A DNA stretch of 64,000 nt from Dactylosporangium vinaceum (lineage in GTDB: Bacteria; Actinomycetota; Actinomycetes; Mycobacteriales; Micromonosporaceae), in the NCBI RefSeq assembly GCF_019904175.1, contig NZ_CP061913.1:6820001-6884000 (forward strand). Reading direction: 5' to 3'. Of the stretch, positions 26,607 through 36,035 are shown piece by piece; within the stretch, counting starts at the first letter, position 1; each line of letters opens with the position of its first letter. Under the pieces are notes generated by a model. That model was not told the origin of the DNA. It did no database searches and worked only from the letters and a program-made list of their open reading frames with translations. The position numbers and the translations under genes are program-made.

Positions 26607-27803
26607 ATGGCGACGGTGGCCTCGGTTCCGCGACAGCGGGTGGCAACGCGGACGGTCTTCGCCGTCCGGCGGCGGCGCGGCGGACTCGGCGACTTCCCGA
26701 TCGGCCGGGTGATGCTCGCCCAGGTCGCGCTCCTGGCCATCGCGCTGGCCGTGCTGGTGGCCGACCCGTTGCTCAAGGTGGTCTGCGGGGCGGCCGCGGT
26801 GGTGCTGCTGCTGGCCGTCTCCGTCCGCATCGGCGGCCGGTGGTGGCTGACGCAGCTGCGGCGCCGGGGCGCACTGAGAGTCCGGCGCCAGGCCGCCCGC
26901 CGGGCGATGGGTGTGGCGACCCGCAGCGGCGACACCCGCCTCGTCGCGCTGGCCGCGCTCGCCCCCGGCGCCTCGATCGGCGAGTTTCACGACCGGGGCA
27001 GCGACATCGGCATCGGCCAGGACGAGCACGGCTGGTACTGCGCGCTCGTCGTCGCCCCGTTCGCCTCGCTCGACGGCACCCGGCGGGCCTCGTTCTCGCT
27101 GGACCGCCTGGCCCGGGTCCTCTCCGAGACGTCGGTGCCGGTCTCCCGGATGCAGGTGGTCACCTGTGCGCTGCCCGCGCCGCGCGAGCTCGCCGGCGCC
27201 GCGGTCGCCCAGTCCTACCGTGAGCTGCTCGGCAACGACCCGGTGCCGGCCGACCAGACGATCTGGGTCGCGGTGCGGCTCGGCCCGGCGGACGCCGCCG
27301 ACGCGGCCGCCAGCCGGGGTGGCGGCGTGGAGGGCGTGCACCGCGCGCTGGCCACGAGCATCGCCCGGATCGGCAAGGCCCTGTCCGAGGTCGACGTGCC
27401 ACACCGGGTCCTCGACGGGCTCGAGCTGCTCGACGCGGTCAGCGGCGCGATCGGCGGTGCGGCCGGCCCCGGCGCCGAACACGCACAGTCCTGGCAGGCC
27501 GACGGCCTGTCGCAGGTGTGCTTCGAGGTCACCGAGTGGCCGTCGGGGCACCCGGCGGAGTTCCTCACCGGCTTCAGCCACCTGCCGGCGTCCCTCGTGA
27601 GCGTGTCGGTGCTGGTCAGCCCGGCCGAAGGCGAGGTCGGGCTGCGCGGGCTGATCCGGATCGGGGCGCCTCCGGGCGGCATCGGCAACGCCGGGCGGGC
27701 CGTCGAGGAGCAGGCCCGCCGGGCCGGCGGCCGGGTGCGGCGGCTGGACGACGAGCACGGGCCCGCCGTCTACGCGACCTGCCCGACGGGAGGCGGAGCA
27801 TGA
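26607..27803 (+). CDS. eccE: Type VII secretion protein EccE
   Basis: A 398-residue protein with two N-terminal membrane helices at about 32-72 and a cytoplasmic or membrane-associated domain. It shows EccE features: a WWLTQLRRRGALRVRRQ stretch after the second helix, and the HGWYCALVVAP and PQ/ADQTIWVAVRL core strands. EccE stabilises the outer edge of the ESX membrane complex. It overlaps the next gene by ATGA. Confidence 0.88.
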   Translation: MATVASVPRQRVATRTVFAVRRRRGGLGDFPIGRVMLAQVALLAIALAVLVADPLLKVVCGAAAVVLLLAVSVRIGGRWWLTQLRRRGALRVRRQAARRAMGVATRSGDTRLVALAALAPGASIGEFHDRGSDIGIGQDEHGWYCALVVAPFASLDGTRRASFSLDRLARVLSETSVPVSRMQVVTCALPAPRELAGAAVAQSYRELLGNDPVPADQTIWVAVRLGPADAADAAASRGGGVEGVHRALATSIARIGKALSEVDVPHRVLDGLELLDAVSGAIGGAAGPGAEHAQSWQADGLSQVCFEVTEWPSGHPAEFLTGFSHLPASLVSVSVLVSPAEGEVGLRGLIRIGAPPGGIGNAGRAVEEQARRAGGRVRRLDDEHGPAVYATCPTGGGA

Positions 27804-28477
27804 GCGCGGGACCGGTCGGCGCCGGCGCGGGCACCCATCTCGGCGCGGCCGAGCAGCTGGCCTGGCTGCGGGTCCAGGCCGACCCGGCCGGGCTGGTGCT
27901 CGGCCGCAGTGTCGAGCGCGAGCTGGTGCCGGTGCGGCTGTTCCGCGAGGACCCGGTCCGGGCCACCCTCATCGGCGGCTGGTGGCTGGCGTCGCTTGTG
28001 GCCTTCCGGGCGCTCGCGGTGGGCGCCCTGGTCGCGGTCAACACGACGGCCCCCGATCGCTGGCACCCCCTCGTGCGGGCCGTGCAGGGCTCCGACCGGC
28101 TGGCCGTGATGGTCGGTGACCGGCCGGTCAAGGCGGCCGCCAGCTGGTCGAGCCCGATGCTGCTCATCGACGACCTCGGCCCCTACGCGCCCGCCGCCCG
28201 CGGGACCCTGACGCCCTGGCAGACCCGGCTCACCGTGCTGCCCTGGCTGACCCCGGCCGGCGCGGTGGTGGCCGGCTCGGCCACGCTGCTGATGACCCAG
28301 CGGCTGGCCCCCGAGGAGGTCGGCCTGCTGCGGATGGACGACCGGACGGCGGGCCTGATCCAGGCCATGCACGACGACATGGTGGCGCTCGTCGGCGGCG
28401 GCGCCAATCGCTACGTCTGGCTGACCCCGACAAGCGTGGAGACGCACTTCTTCGGGGCGCCGCACCGCTCGCGCTGA
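27800..28477 (+). CDS. Uncharacterised ESX-locus protein coupled to eccE
   Basis: A 225-residue protein whose ATG overlaps the eccE stop, so it is translated with EccE. I do not recognise a family. The central part has a moderately hydrophobic segment (GGWWLASLVAFRALAVGALVAV, seen at about 53-75) that could be a membrane or buried helix. Repeated alpha/beta elements follow (WLTPAGAVVAGSATLLMTQRLAPEE). Ser-Ser-Pro-Met and an aromatic C-terminus close the chain. Position suggests a T7SS accessory role. The stop lies in the loop of a terminator hairpin. Confidence 0.7.
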   Translation: MSAGPVGAGAGTHLGAAEQLAWLRVQADPAGLVLGRSVERELVPVRLFREDPVRATLIGGWWLASLVAFRALAVGALVAVNTTAPDRWHPLVRAVQGSDRLAVMVGDRPVKAAASWSSPMLLIDDLGPYAPAARGTLTPWQTRLTVLPWLTPAGAVVAGSATLLMTQRLAPEEVGLLRMDDRTAGLIQAMHDDMVALVGGGANRYVWLTPTSVETHFFGAPHRSR

Positions 28478-28497
28478 CCGCCGGCGCGAGCGGTGCG
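28461..28497. terminator. Bidirectional terminator hairpin
   Basis: A perfect 14-bp stem (28461-28474 with 28484-28497) with a 9-base loop lies between the converging gene at 27800 and eccD. The stop codon of the plus-strand gene (28475-28477) is in the loop. Confidence 0.7.
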
Positions 28498-28523
28498 CCG
28501 CTGCGGGCGCGGCGGGCGGGCGT

Positions 28524-29918
28524 TCAGGCCTTGAGCGAGCGGACCCAGGCGTAGAGGTTGCAGACCCACAGCACCAGCGGCACCACGGAGACGATGAGCG
28601 TCGTCTCCAGGATGTCGAGCACCCGGGCCCAGACGGGGCTGATCCGCCGCCCGGCGCCGGCCAGGCCGAAGCCGACGCTGATGATCGCCAGCACGATGAG
28701 CGTCCCGAGGACCAGGGTGAGGCGCTGCATCGCGGACGTGGCGAGGAACCCGGCCAATGCCACCGCACCCAGCGCCGCCGAGCCGGCGATGAGCAGCGGC
28801 AGCCGCTGCCTCAGGCCGAGGAACCAGCGGGCCCGGATCAACAGCAGCAGCGCCAGAACGGCGCACAGGATCAGATCGGGCACGGCGTGACTGACGGCGA
28901 GGACGACGGCCGCGCCCAGGCCGACGGCGGCGACCCAGCCGAGCATCGCGGTCAGGAACTCGTCGGCCCGCCGGCTGCGCTCCAGCACCCGCTGCCCGTC
29001 CACGGTGGTGGCGTCGGCCCGCAGCTCCTCCGGGTCGGTGGGGACCGTCGGGATCGGCAGCCGGGCCATGCGGTAGGACAGCATCGGCGTGGCCGGCAGC
29101 AGCGCGAAGGCCAGGGCGAAGACCACGGCGGCACCGGCCGCGGGGCTGCCGCCGAAGACCAGGTCGATCGCGGCGCCGATGCAGATGGCGACGCCGGCCG
29201 CCGCCGCGGCCAGGAACACCGGTGTGGCGTCGGCCACGGCGACCGCGGCGATGCTGGCGAAGACGGCCACCGCGGCGCCGCCGATGAGCACGTTCGCCGC
29301 GCTGAGGTGGGTGAGCGAGCGGTCACCGGCCAGCACCAGCAGCCCGCCGATCCCGCCGTACACGATGCCGACCAGACCGAACGCGACGCCGGAGCGGCTG
29401 TCGGCAAGCGCCCGGGAGGTGATCATCCCGGTCAGCACCAGCGCCGCCCCGACGACCAGACCCACCAGCGCGCCCGGCAGCTGCGGCGGCCCCGCCGCCA
29501 GCGCGACGAGCGCGCCGGCGAGCAGCGCGCACACGCCGAGACCGAGGGCGAAGCGGCGGGCGTTGGCCGGCTGCCAGCGGCTGCCCCGCTCCTGCGTGCC
29601 GGTGGCGACGGCGTCGACGACGTCGTCGAAGACCACCTCGGGCGCGGCCTGGGCGCGGGGCGTGAAGTACAGCAGCTCGCCGTCGCGGATCTCCAGCTGG
29701 GCGCTGGTCCGCGACGAGTCGAGCGGCAGACTGCCCAGCCGGGACAGCACCCAGCCACCGTTGCTGACGCCCTCGTCGGCCAGGTCGGGCCGGGCGTAAC
29801 GCAGCAGGGTGGGCAGCAGGTCGGCGAGGGGGACGTCGGCCGGAAGGGCGAGGTCGACCCGGCTCTGCGGGGCCACGATCGTGACCTTGCTCAGCCCGCC
29901 GCCGGCAACGGTCGGCAC
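28524..29918 (-). CDS. eccD: Type VII secretion integral membrane protein EccD
   Basis: A 464-residue protein with an N-terminal ubiquitin-like (YukD) domain at about 5-85 (KVTIVAPQSRVDLALPADVPLADLLPTLL region). About eleven hydrophobic membrane helices run from about 125 to the end. This is the EccD architecture; it forms the membrane pore barrel of the ESX core. The GTG at 29918 is chosen over 29927 because AAGGAG lies 8 bases before it, whereas it overlaps the upstream candidate. It is divergent from eccC with a 148-bp spacer. Confidence 0.9.
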   Translation of the reverse strand: MPTVAGGGLSKVTIVAPQSRVDLALPADVPLADLLPTLLRYARPDLADEGVSNGGWVLSRLGSLPLDSSRTSAQLEIRDGELLYFTPRAQAAPEVVFDDVVDAVATGTQERGSRWQPANARRFALGLGVCALLAGALVALAAGPPQLPGALVGLVVGAALVLTGMITSRALADSRSGVAFGLVGIVYGGIGGLLVLAGDRSLTHLSAANVLIGGAAVAVFASIAAVAVADATPVFLAAAAAGVAICIGAAIDLVFGGSPAAGAAVVFALAFALLPATPMLSYRMARLPIPTVPTDPEELRADATTVDGQRVLERSRRADEFLTAMLGWVAAVGLGAAVVLAVSHAVPDLILCAVLALLLLIRARWFLGLRQRLPLLIAGSAALGAVALAGFLATSAMQRLTLVLGTLIVLAIISVGFGLAGAGRRISPVWARVLDILETTLIVSVVPLVLWVCNLYAWVRSLKA

Positions 29919-30066
29919 GAGGGGCACTCCTTCTTCGTCAGGACTATTAGGCTCACTCGATGTCAGGCAGAGCGTACCCAGAACGGCCTTCGTCCAGGGG
30001 CCCCCGGGTCATGGTTACGGCACGCCGGTCAGACTGTCACGCACGGGCCTGACCAGGGAGGGAATC

Positions 30067-33000
30067 GTGAGTACCGTCATCTTCGGCCGGCCGCCCCGGC
30101 AGCAGGGCCCTCAGCTGCCCCGCGGTGAGCTGCTGCTGGAGTCGCCGCCGGAGCTGCCCGAGAACCTGCCGGGCGGGGCGGGCCGGCTCCTGATGCTGCT
30201 GCCGATGGTGGCCGGCGCGGGCGCCATGGCGTTCATGTACGCCGGCCGCGGCGGCGGCATGATGACGTACGTGACCGGCGCGATCTTCGCCGTGTCGATG
30301 CTCGGCATGGGCGTGGGCTCGATGGCCGCGGGCGGCGGGGGCAACAGCAAGGCCGAGATCGACGCCGAGCGCCGCGACTACATGCGCTACCTGGCCCAGG
30401 TGCGCCGGCAGGCCCGGCGCGCGGCCGCGCAGCAGCGGGCCGCGCTCGCCTGGTTGTATCCGCCGCCTGACGCGCTGTGGTCGATCGCCGCGTCCCGGCG
30501 GATGTGGGAGCGGCGGAGCACCGACGACGACTTCGGCCAGGTCCGGGTGGCCGTCGGGCCGCAGAAGCTGGCCGTGAAGCTTGTCACGCCGGAGACGAAG
30601 CCCCTGGCGGACCTGGAGCCGATGAGCGCCATCGGCCTGCGCCGGTTCGTGCGCGCGCACTCCATCGTGCCCAACCTGCCGATCGCGGTGTCGCTGCGGG
30701 CGTTCGGCCGGGTCGTGCTGCAGGGCGATCGGCCCACCACGACCGCCCTGGCCCGGGCACTCGTCGGCCAGCTGGTGACGTTCCAGGCGCCCGAGGAGCT
30801 GGTGATCGCGGTGGTGGCCGCGCCCGAGCGCCAGGGCGAGTGGCAGTGGGTCAAGTGGCTGCCGCACGCCCAGAACCCGCGCCAGGTCGACGGGGCCGGG
30901 CCGGTCCGCCTGGTCGCCTCCACGCTCACCGAGATGGAGGAGATGCTCGCCGACGAGCTGGCCGGCCGGCCGCGCCACCGCTCGGAGGCCAAGCCGCTGA
31001 CCACGGCCGCCCACGTGCTGGTGGTCCTCGACGGCGGCGAGGTGGCCCCGACCTGCCAGCTGCTCGGCCCGGGCCTGCAGGGCACCACGGTGCTCGACCT
31101 GTCCGGCATGGTCCCCCGCGACGCCGGCAAGTGGCTGCTGCACCTCACCGTCTCCCCCGGCTCCGCGCACGTCAGCCAGGGCACCAAGAGCACGTCGCTT
31201 GGCACGCCCGACGCGATGACGATCCAGCAGGCCGAGGGGCTGGCCCGCCAGCTGTCGGCGTATCGGCTGTCGCAGCAGGCCACCGCCGACGAGCCGCTGG
31301 CCCGCACCATGGAGCTGCCGGACCTGCTCGGCCTCGGCGACGCCGCGAACATCGACACCCGGATCAACTGGCGCCCCCGGCCGCTGCGCGAGCAGCTGCG
31401 GGTGCCGCTGGGCCCGGGGCCGGACGGCTCGGTGGTGGAGCTGGACTTCAAGGAGTCGGCGCTGGAGGGCATGGGCCCGCACGGCCTGGTGGTCGGCGCG
31501 ACAGGCGCGGGCAAGAGCGAGCTGCTGCGGACGATCGTGTCGGCGCTGGCCGTCAACCACTCCTCGGAGGACCTCAACTTCGTCCTCATCGACTACAAGG
31601 GTGGTGCGACGTTCGCCTCGATGGAGGCGCTGCCGCACACCAGCGCCGTCATCACCAACCTGAAGAACGACCTGCCCCGCGTCGACCGCATGCAGGAGGC
31701 CATCCGCGGTGAGCTGGTGCGCCGCCAGGAGCTGCTGCTGTCGGCGGGCAATTTCGTCAACCGGCACGAGTACGAGAAGGCGCGCAAGGCCGGCGCACCC
31801 CTGAACCCGCTGCCCAGCCTCATGGTGATCTGCGACGAGTTCAGCGAGCTGCTGCAGGACAAGCCGGACTTCATTGATCTCTTCCTGCAGATCGGGCGAA
31901 TCGGGCGGTCGGTCGGGGTACACCTGATGCTCGCCTCGCAGCGGCTGGAGGAGGGCAAGCTGCGGGGCCTGGACACCTTCCTGTCCTACCGGATCGGTCT
32001 GCGCACGTTCACCCCGATCGAGAGCCGGATCGTCCTGGGCGTCCCGGACGCGTTCGACCTGCCCAACCCGCCCGGGCACGGGTACCTCAAGGACTCCTCG
32101 ACAATGCTGCGCTTCCGGGCCGCGTACGTCTCCGGCCCCTACCGCGAGGTCACCAAGACGCGCGCCGCCCAGGTCCAGGTGCAGCAGCGGGTGGTGCCGT
32201 ACGGCGTCGGCCGGGTCGCCGTGCCGGAGCTGCCCAAGACGGTCGAGCCGGAGCAGCCGGAGCAGGCCGAGGGCAAGCAGATCACCATGCTGGACGTGAT
32301 GATCAGCAAGCTGCAGGGCCAGGGGCCGGCCGCGCACCAGGTCTGGCTGCCGCCGCTGGCCGAGTCGTCCACGCTCGACATGCTGCTGCCGGCGCTGTCG
32401 GCCGACCCGGCCCGCGGGCTGACGCCGGCCGGCTGGAACGGCAACGGCCGGCTGATCGCCGCGGTCGGCATCGTGGACCGGCCGTTCGAGCAGCGCCGTG
32501 ACCCGATGGGGCTGAGCCTGGACGGCGCCGGCGGCCACGTCGTGGTCGTCGGCGGCCCGCAGGCCGGCAAGAGCACCCTGGTGCGCTCGCTCATCGCCTC
32601 GCTGGCGCTTACCCACACCCCGCTCGAGGCGCAGTTCTTCTGCATCGACCTGGGCGGCGGCACGCTGCGCTCCCTGGAGGGGCTGCCGCACACCTCCGGC
32701 GTGGCCGGGCGCCGCGACACCGAGTCGATCCGCCGGACGGTGGCCGAGGTCGCCGCGCTGCTCGACGAGCGCGAGGCCCGCTTCACCGCGCACGCGATCG
32801 ACTCGATGGCCGCCTACCGGGCCCGCCGGGCCTCGGGCGCCGTCACCGACGACCCGTTCGGCGACGTGTTCCTGGTCGTGGACGGCTGGGGGCTGTTCCG
32901 CGACGAGCACGAGGAGCTGCTCCCGGTCGTCAACCAGGTCGCGGCCCGCGGGCTGGGCTTCGGGGTGCACGTGGTCCTCACCGCCACCCGGTGGGCCGAG

Positions 33001-34014
33001 GTCCGCTCCAACCTGCGCGACCTCATCGGCACGAAGATCGAGCTGAAGCTCGGCGACCACAACGAGTCCGAGATCGACAGGCGCGCCGCGAACAACGTCC
33101 CCAAGGTGCCCGGACGCGGCCTGACCCACGACAAGCTGCACTTCCTCTCGGCGCTGCCGCGCATCGACGGCCAGCAGCGCCCGGGCGACCTGTCCGACGG
33201 CGTGGCCGACATGGTGCAGCGCATCGCGGAGGCGTGGCCCGGCGCGCCGGCGCCGAAGGTACGGCTCCTGCCGCGCCTGCTGCCCGCGGCCGACCTGGCC
33301 CGCATCGCCGACCCGGCGCAGCCGGGCATCCCGATCGGGCTCAACGAGACGCACCTGGCGCCGGTGCACCTCAACTTCGACGTCGACCCGCACCTGATCG
33401 TCTTCGGCGACTCCGGCTCCGGGCGGACCAACCTGCTGCGGCTGATCGGTCAGTCCCTCGTCGCCCGGCACAGCCCCGACCAGGTCAAGTTCGTCATCGG
33501 CGACTTCAGCCGCGGCCTGCTCGGCGCGTTCCCCAACGAGTACGTGCTGGCCTACTCTCCGTCGAGCCAGGCGCTCACAGAGACGCTCAACTCGGTCCGC
33601 CAGGCCATCACCAACCGGCTGCCCGGTGCCGACGTGACCCCCGAGCAGCTGCGCCGCCGCAGCTGGTGGAAGGGGCCGGAGGTGTTCGTGCTGATCGACG
33701 ACTACGACCGGGTGGCCGGCGTCGGGGGCAACCCGGTCGCGGCGCTCGTCGACCTGCTGCCCCAGGCCCGCGACGTCGGCCTTCACCTGATCGTCGCCCG
33801 CCGCACCGGCGGCGCCGCCCGGGCGCTGTTCGAGCCGGTCATCCAGCGGCTGCGCGAGATCAACGCCCCTGGCCTGCAGATGTCGGGCAACCGGGAGGAG
33901 GGTGTATTGTTCGGCAACCTCCGGCCCAGCCAGCAGCCGCCCGGGCGCGGCTTCCTGGTCCGCAACACCGATCAGGTGGAGCTGATCCAGACCGCATGGG
34001 TGGACCCGGTGTGA
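30067..34014 (+). CDS. eccC: Type VII secretion ATPase EccC (EccCa-EccCb fused)
   Basis: A 1315-residue FtsK/SpoIIIE-type motor. Two membrane helices lie at about 35-80, then three ATPase domains. Their P-loops are GATGAGKSE (about 480), GGPQAGKST (about 838) and GDSGSGRTN (about 1117). The first domain keeps a DE Walker B (VICDEFSELL). The second reads LVVDGWGLF and the third LIDDYDRV, so the later domains look weakened, and the third P-loop has Arg in place of Lys. In the family, domain 1 powers transport and the last domain binds substrate C-termini. The GTG at 30067 follows AGGGAGGG. It is the single-chain actinobacterial form, not the split mycobacterial ESX-1 form. Confidence 0.93.
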   Translation: MSTVIFGRPPRQQGPQLPRGELLLESPPELPENLPGGAGRLLMLLPMVAGAGAMAFMYAGRGGGMMTYVTGAIFAVSMLGMGVGSMAAGGGGNSKAEIDAERRDYMRYLAQVRRQARRAAAQQRAALAWLYPPPDALWSIAASRRMWERRSTDDDFGQVRVAVGPQKLAVKLVTPETKPLADLEPMSAIGLRRFVRAHSIVPNLPIAVSLRAFGRVVLQGDRPTTTALARALVGQLVTFQAPEELVIAVVAAPERQGEWQWVKWLPHAQNPRQVDGAGPVRLVASTLTEMEEMLADELAGRPRHRSEAKPLTTAAHVLVVLDGGEVAPTCQLLGPGLQGTTVLDLSGMVPRDAGKWLLHLTVSPGSAHVSQGTKSTSLGTPDAMTIQQAEGLARQLSAYRLSQQATADEPLARTMELPDLLGLGDAANIDTRINWRPRPLREQLRVPLGPGPDGSVVELDFKESALEGMGPHGLVVGATGAGKSELLRTIVSALAVNHSSEDLNFVLIDYKGGATFASMEALPHTSAVITNLKNDLPRVDRMQEAIRGELVRRQELLLSAGNFVNRHEYEKARKAGAPLNPLPSLMVICDEFSELLQDKPDFIDLFLQIGRIGRSVGVHLMLASQRLEEGKLRGLDTFLSYRIGLRTFTPIESRIVLGVPDAFDLPNPPGHGYLKDSSTMLRFRAAYVSGPYREVTKTRAAQVQVQQRVVPYGVGRVAVPELPKTVEPEQPEQAEGKQITMLDVMISKLQGQGPAAHQVWLPPLAESSTLDMLLPALSADPARGLTPAGWNGNGRLIAAVGIVDRPFEQRRDPMGLSLDGAGGHVVVVGGPQAGKSTLVRSLIASLALTHTPLEAQFFCIDLGGGTLRSLEGLPHTSGVAGRRDTESIRRTVAEVAALLDEREARFTAHAIDSMAAYRARRASGAVTDDPFGDVFLVVDGWGLFRDEHEELLPVVNQVAARGLGFGVHVVLTATRWAEVRSNLRDLIGTKIELKLGDHNESEIDRRAANNVPKVPGRGLTHDKLHFLSALPRIDGQQRPGDLSDGVADMVQRIAEAWPGAPAPKVRLLPRLLPAADLARIADPAQPGIPIGLNETHLAPVHLNFDVDPHLIVFGDSGSGRTNLLRLIGQSLVARHSPDQVKFVIGDFSRGLLGAFPNEYVLAYSPSSQALTETLNSVRQAITNRLPGADVTPEQLRRRSWWKGPEVFVLIDDYDRVAGVGGNPVAALVDLLPQARDVGLHLIVARRTGGAARALFEPVIQRLREINAPGLQMSGNREEGVLFGNLRPSQQPPGRGFLVRNTDQVELIQTAWVDPV

Positions 34015-34206
34015 CCAAAACAGCAGCAGAGGGTGGGTAGACCGGTGTAAATGGGGTCAGCGCGAAATGGCCTCCATCGGCTACCGTTTTGAGCAGACAA
34101 TGCACGGGGTTGTGCCGCCACCCACGGACGGCGGAGACCATGGCGACCTCGCGGCCACCCGGCCGGTGTGCAGACGCCGTGCGTCGACAGGAAGAAGGGC
34201 GGAGGT

Positions 34207-34524
34207 ATGAGCGGTACGAGCAGCGTGGATTTCACCACGCTCTATCAGGCTGCAAAGGACGTCAGGGGGGTCCGGGAGGAGGTCAACGGCGAGATCCGGG
34301 CCTTCGACGGGACCGTTGCCCACATGCTCAGCGGCTGGCGCGGCGCCGCCGCCACCGCGTTCCAGGGCCTGGCCGGCCAGTGGCAGCAGGACATCGGCAG
34401 GGTGCTCCTCGCCCTTGACGGCATCGCCGACGCGCTGGAGAAGTCTGCGGGCATGCACCAGCAGACCGACGCCGACCAGCAGGCGGCCGTCAACTCCATC
34501 ATCGCCGGCATCAACCCGTCCTGA
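34207..34524 (+). CDS. WXG100 family protein (EsxB-like)
   Basis: A 105-residue helical hairpin protein with the W-x-G turn at residues 44-46 (SGWRGAAATAF). This is the family mark of small ESX substrates. It lacks a C-terminal Y-x-x-x-D/E, unlike its partner downstream, and so fits the EccC-dependent heterodimer model in which one partner carries the signal. It is 192 bp after eccC, with a purine-rich ribosome site (AAGAAGGGCGGAGG). The leader in between shows no other convincing element. Confidence 0.9.
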   Translation: MSGTSSVDFTTLYQAAKDVRGVREEVNGEIRAFDGTVAHMLSGWRGAAATAFQGLAGQWQQDIGRVLLALDGIADALEKSAGMHQQTDADQQAAVNSIIAGINPS

Positions 34525-34555
34525 GCGACGCACGAGAGAGGCTGAGGAACCGCGC

Positions 34556-34849
34556 ATGAGCGACGGCGAAGTTTACGTCAACTACCAGGCGCTGCAGGAC
34601 GGCGAGGCGCAGATCATCCAGATCTCGCAGCGCATCGAGCAGAAGCTGGCCGACCTCAAGGGCCGGCTCGCCCGGATCGCCTGGGAAGGCACCGACCAGC
34701 AGGCCTACCAGAGCTACCAGGCGCAGTGGGACCAGGCCATCGCGGACCTGAACACCGTGCTGGCGAAGACCGGCGCGCTGGTGGGCTCGGCCCACGGCAA
34801 CTACAAGCAGAACGAGATCAACAACACGCACGTCTGGGACGGCGCCTGA
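34556..34849 (+). CDS. WXG100 family protein (EsxA-like) with YxxxE secretion signal
   Basis: A 97-residue WXG100 protein with the turn at Trp43-Glu-Gly45 (ARIAWEGTD) and a C-terminal YKQNE (Tyr83 to Glu87), matching the Y-x-x-x-D/E type VII signal. It follows the EsxB-like gene by 31 bp. The two very likely fold and leave as a heterodimer. About 200 bp of untranslated sequence follow before the converging SUKH gene; it is GC-rich and I see no clear gene in it. Confidence 0.9.
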   Translation: MSDGEVYVNYQALQDGEAQIIQISQRIEQKLADLKGRLARIAWEGTDQQAYQSYQAQWDQAIADLNTVLAKTGALVGSAHGNYKQNEINNTHVWDGA

Positions 34850-35054
34850 GGCGTCCCGGCACCCTCCCGGCCGGGCCCCGGCCGCAGCGCGTCACCGGGG
34901 CTCGGTGGGCAGGCGGCCGGTCGTCCCGGCCGGCAACTCGTGGACCTTCACGCACAGCGCATCGGCGCCGGGCGGGCGGAAGCCGCGGGCCGAGGGCCGT
35001 CACCGCAGGTGCAGCCCAAGGTCCGGACCGGTGCGGCGGTGATCGTTGCTCCGG

Positions 35055-36035
35055 TCAGGCGCGCCGGTCCGCCGGCAGGCTGCGGCCCAGCTGCGGATGG
35101 GGCAGGATGCGGGCCCATCCCTCGGCGGCGTGCCGCTCGGCGGTCTCCTGCAGCGAAGCCGGCACCGCCCGCAGCGCCGACCAGAACGCGGCGAAGCTCG
35201 GCTCCAGCCACTGCAGCAGGTTGCGGGTGATGGCGTCCGGGCCGTACCCCTGCTGGTCAGCCGGGTCGTCGTCGTCCAGATAGGACACGGTGCCGTACTC
35301 CAGCCCGAGCACCAGCAGCCCGCCCTGCACGAACCCGATCGGCAGCAGCCCCGCCTCGATCCGGTCGCGCTGCATGAGGTGCTGCTGGACCAGGTCGGTG
35401 AACGGGTCCCCACCGGCCGGCGCCGACCCGAACAGCGGCTGATCAACGACAAACCCCGCCTTCGGGTGTACCGCCGGCACGCTCGCCCGCCCGCCGTTGG
35501 TGGCGACGAGGAACTCCCGGTACGCGCCCGGCAGCGGCCGCCCGATCTCGTCCTCGATGGCCAGCACCACGTCCTCGGTGAGCTCACCCTCGATGCGGCA
35601 GCGCGGCTGCACGCCCTCGGTGCCCGACACGCCGCGCCGGCGCCGGTCGTTGCCGCTGGTGCTCACGCCGCCGACGTGCCGGAACGCCCCGTAGAGCTCG
35701 ATCGGCACCAGCGCGATCTGGCGGGTCAGCGGCAGCCGGGCCCACGTCCAGCCGGTCGGCGTGTGCGCCTCGTCCGCGCCCCAGAGCGGGTCGCCGCTGC
35801 GCCGGCCGAGCGCGTTGGCGGTCTGCACCCCCAGCACCCGCGCCTCGTCCCAGCCGAGGCCCTGCGGTGGCGGTGGCAGCTCGCCGAGCAGGCGCGCGTA
35901 CGGAATCCAGTCCGGCACACCGTACGGCGTGATCTGGACCCCGTCCGGGTAGCGCTCGCGCAGCGCCGGCGGGCCCGGGTGGATGACCTGGCCGGCGAAG
36001 GCCATCGGGGACGGGGCTTCCGGGTCGGTGATCAC
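35055..36035 (-). CDS. SUKH immunity domain fused to a degraded WHH/HNH nuclease-like domain
   Basis: A 326-residue protein. Residues about 30-125 match the outline of WHH-family toxin nucleases: VPDWIPYA, then AN-GRR, then TGWTWAR, then LVPIELYGAFRHVGGVS. In the family the catalytic strand reads W-H-H and the later helix L-H-x-x-x-x-H-x-G-G. Here WHH is W-A-R and L-H is L-Y, so it is probably inactive. Residues about 175-325 are a SUKH (SMI1/KNR4) domain with the signature LPGAYREFLVATNGG and the later EYGTVSYLDDDD. SUKH proteins are known immunity factors for such nucleases. The GTG start overlaps the upstream stop (GTGA). The last gene of the effector operon, it is probably immunity. Confidence 0.75.
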   Translation of the reverse strand: MITDPEAPSPMAFAGQVIHPGPPALRERYPDGVQITPYGVPDWIPYARLLGELPPPPQGLGWDEARVLGVQTANALGRRSGDPLWGADEAHTPTGWTWARLPLTRQIALVPIELYGAFRHVGGVSTSGNDRRRRGVSGTEGVQPRCRIEGELTEDVVLAIEDEIGRPLPGAYREFLVATNGGRASVPAVHPKAGFVVDQPLFGSAPAGGDPFTDLVQQHLMQRDRIEAGLLPIGFVQGGLLVLGLEYGTVSYLDDDDPADQQGYGPDAITRNLLQWLEPSFAAFWSALRAVPASLQETAERHAAEGWARILPHPQLGRSLPADRRA

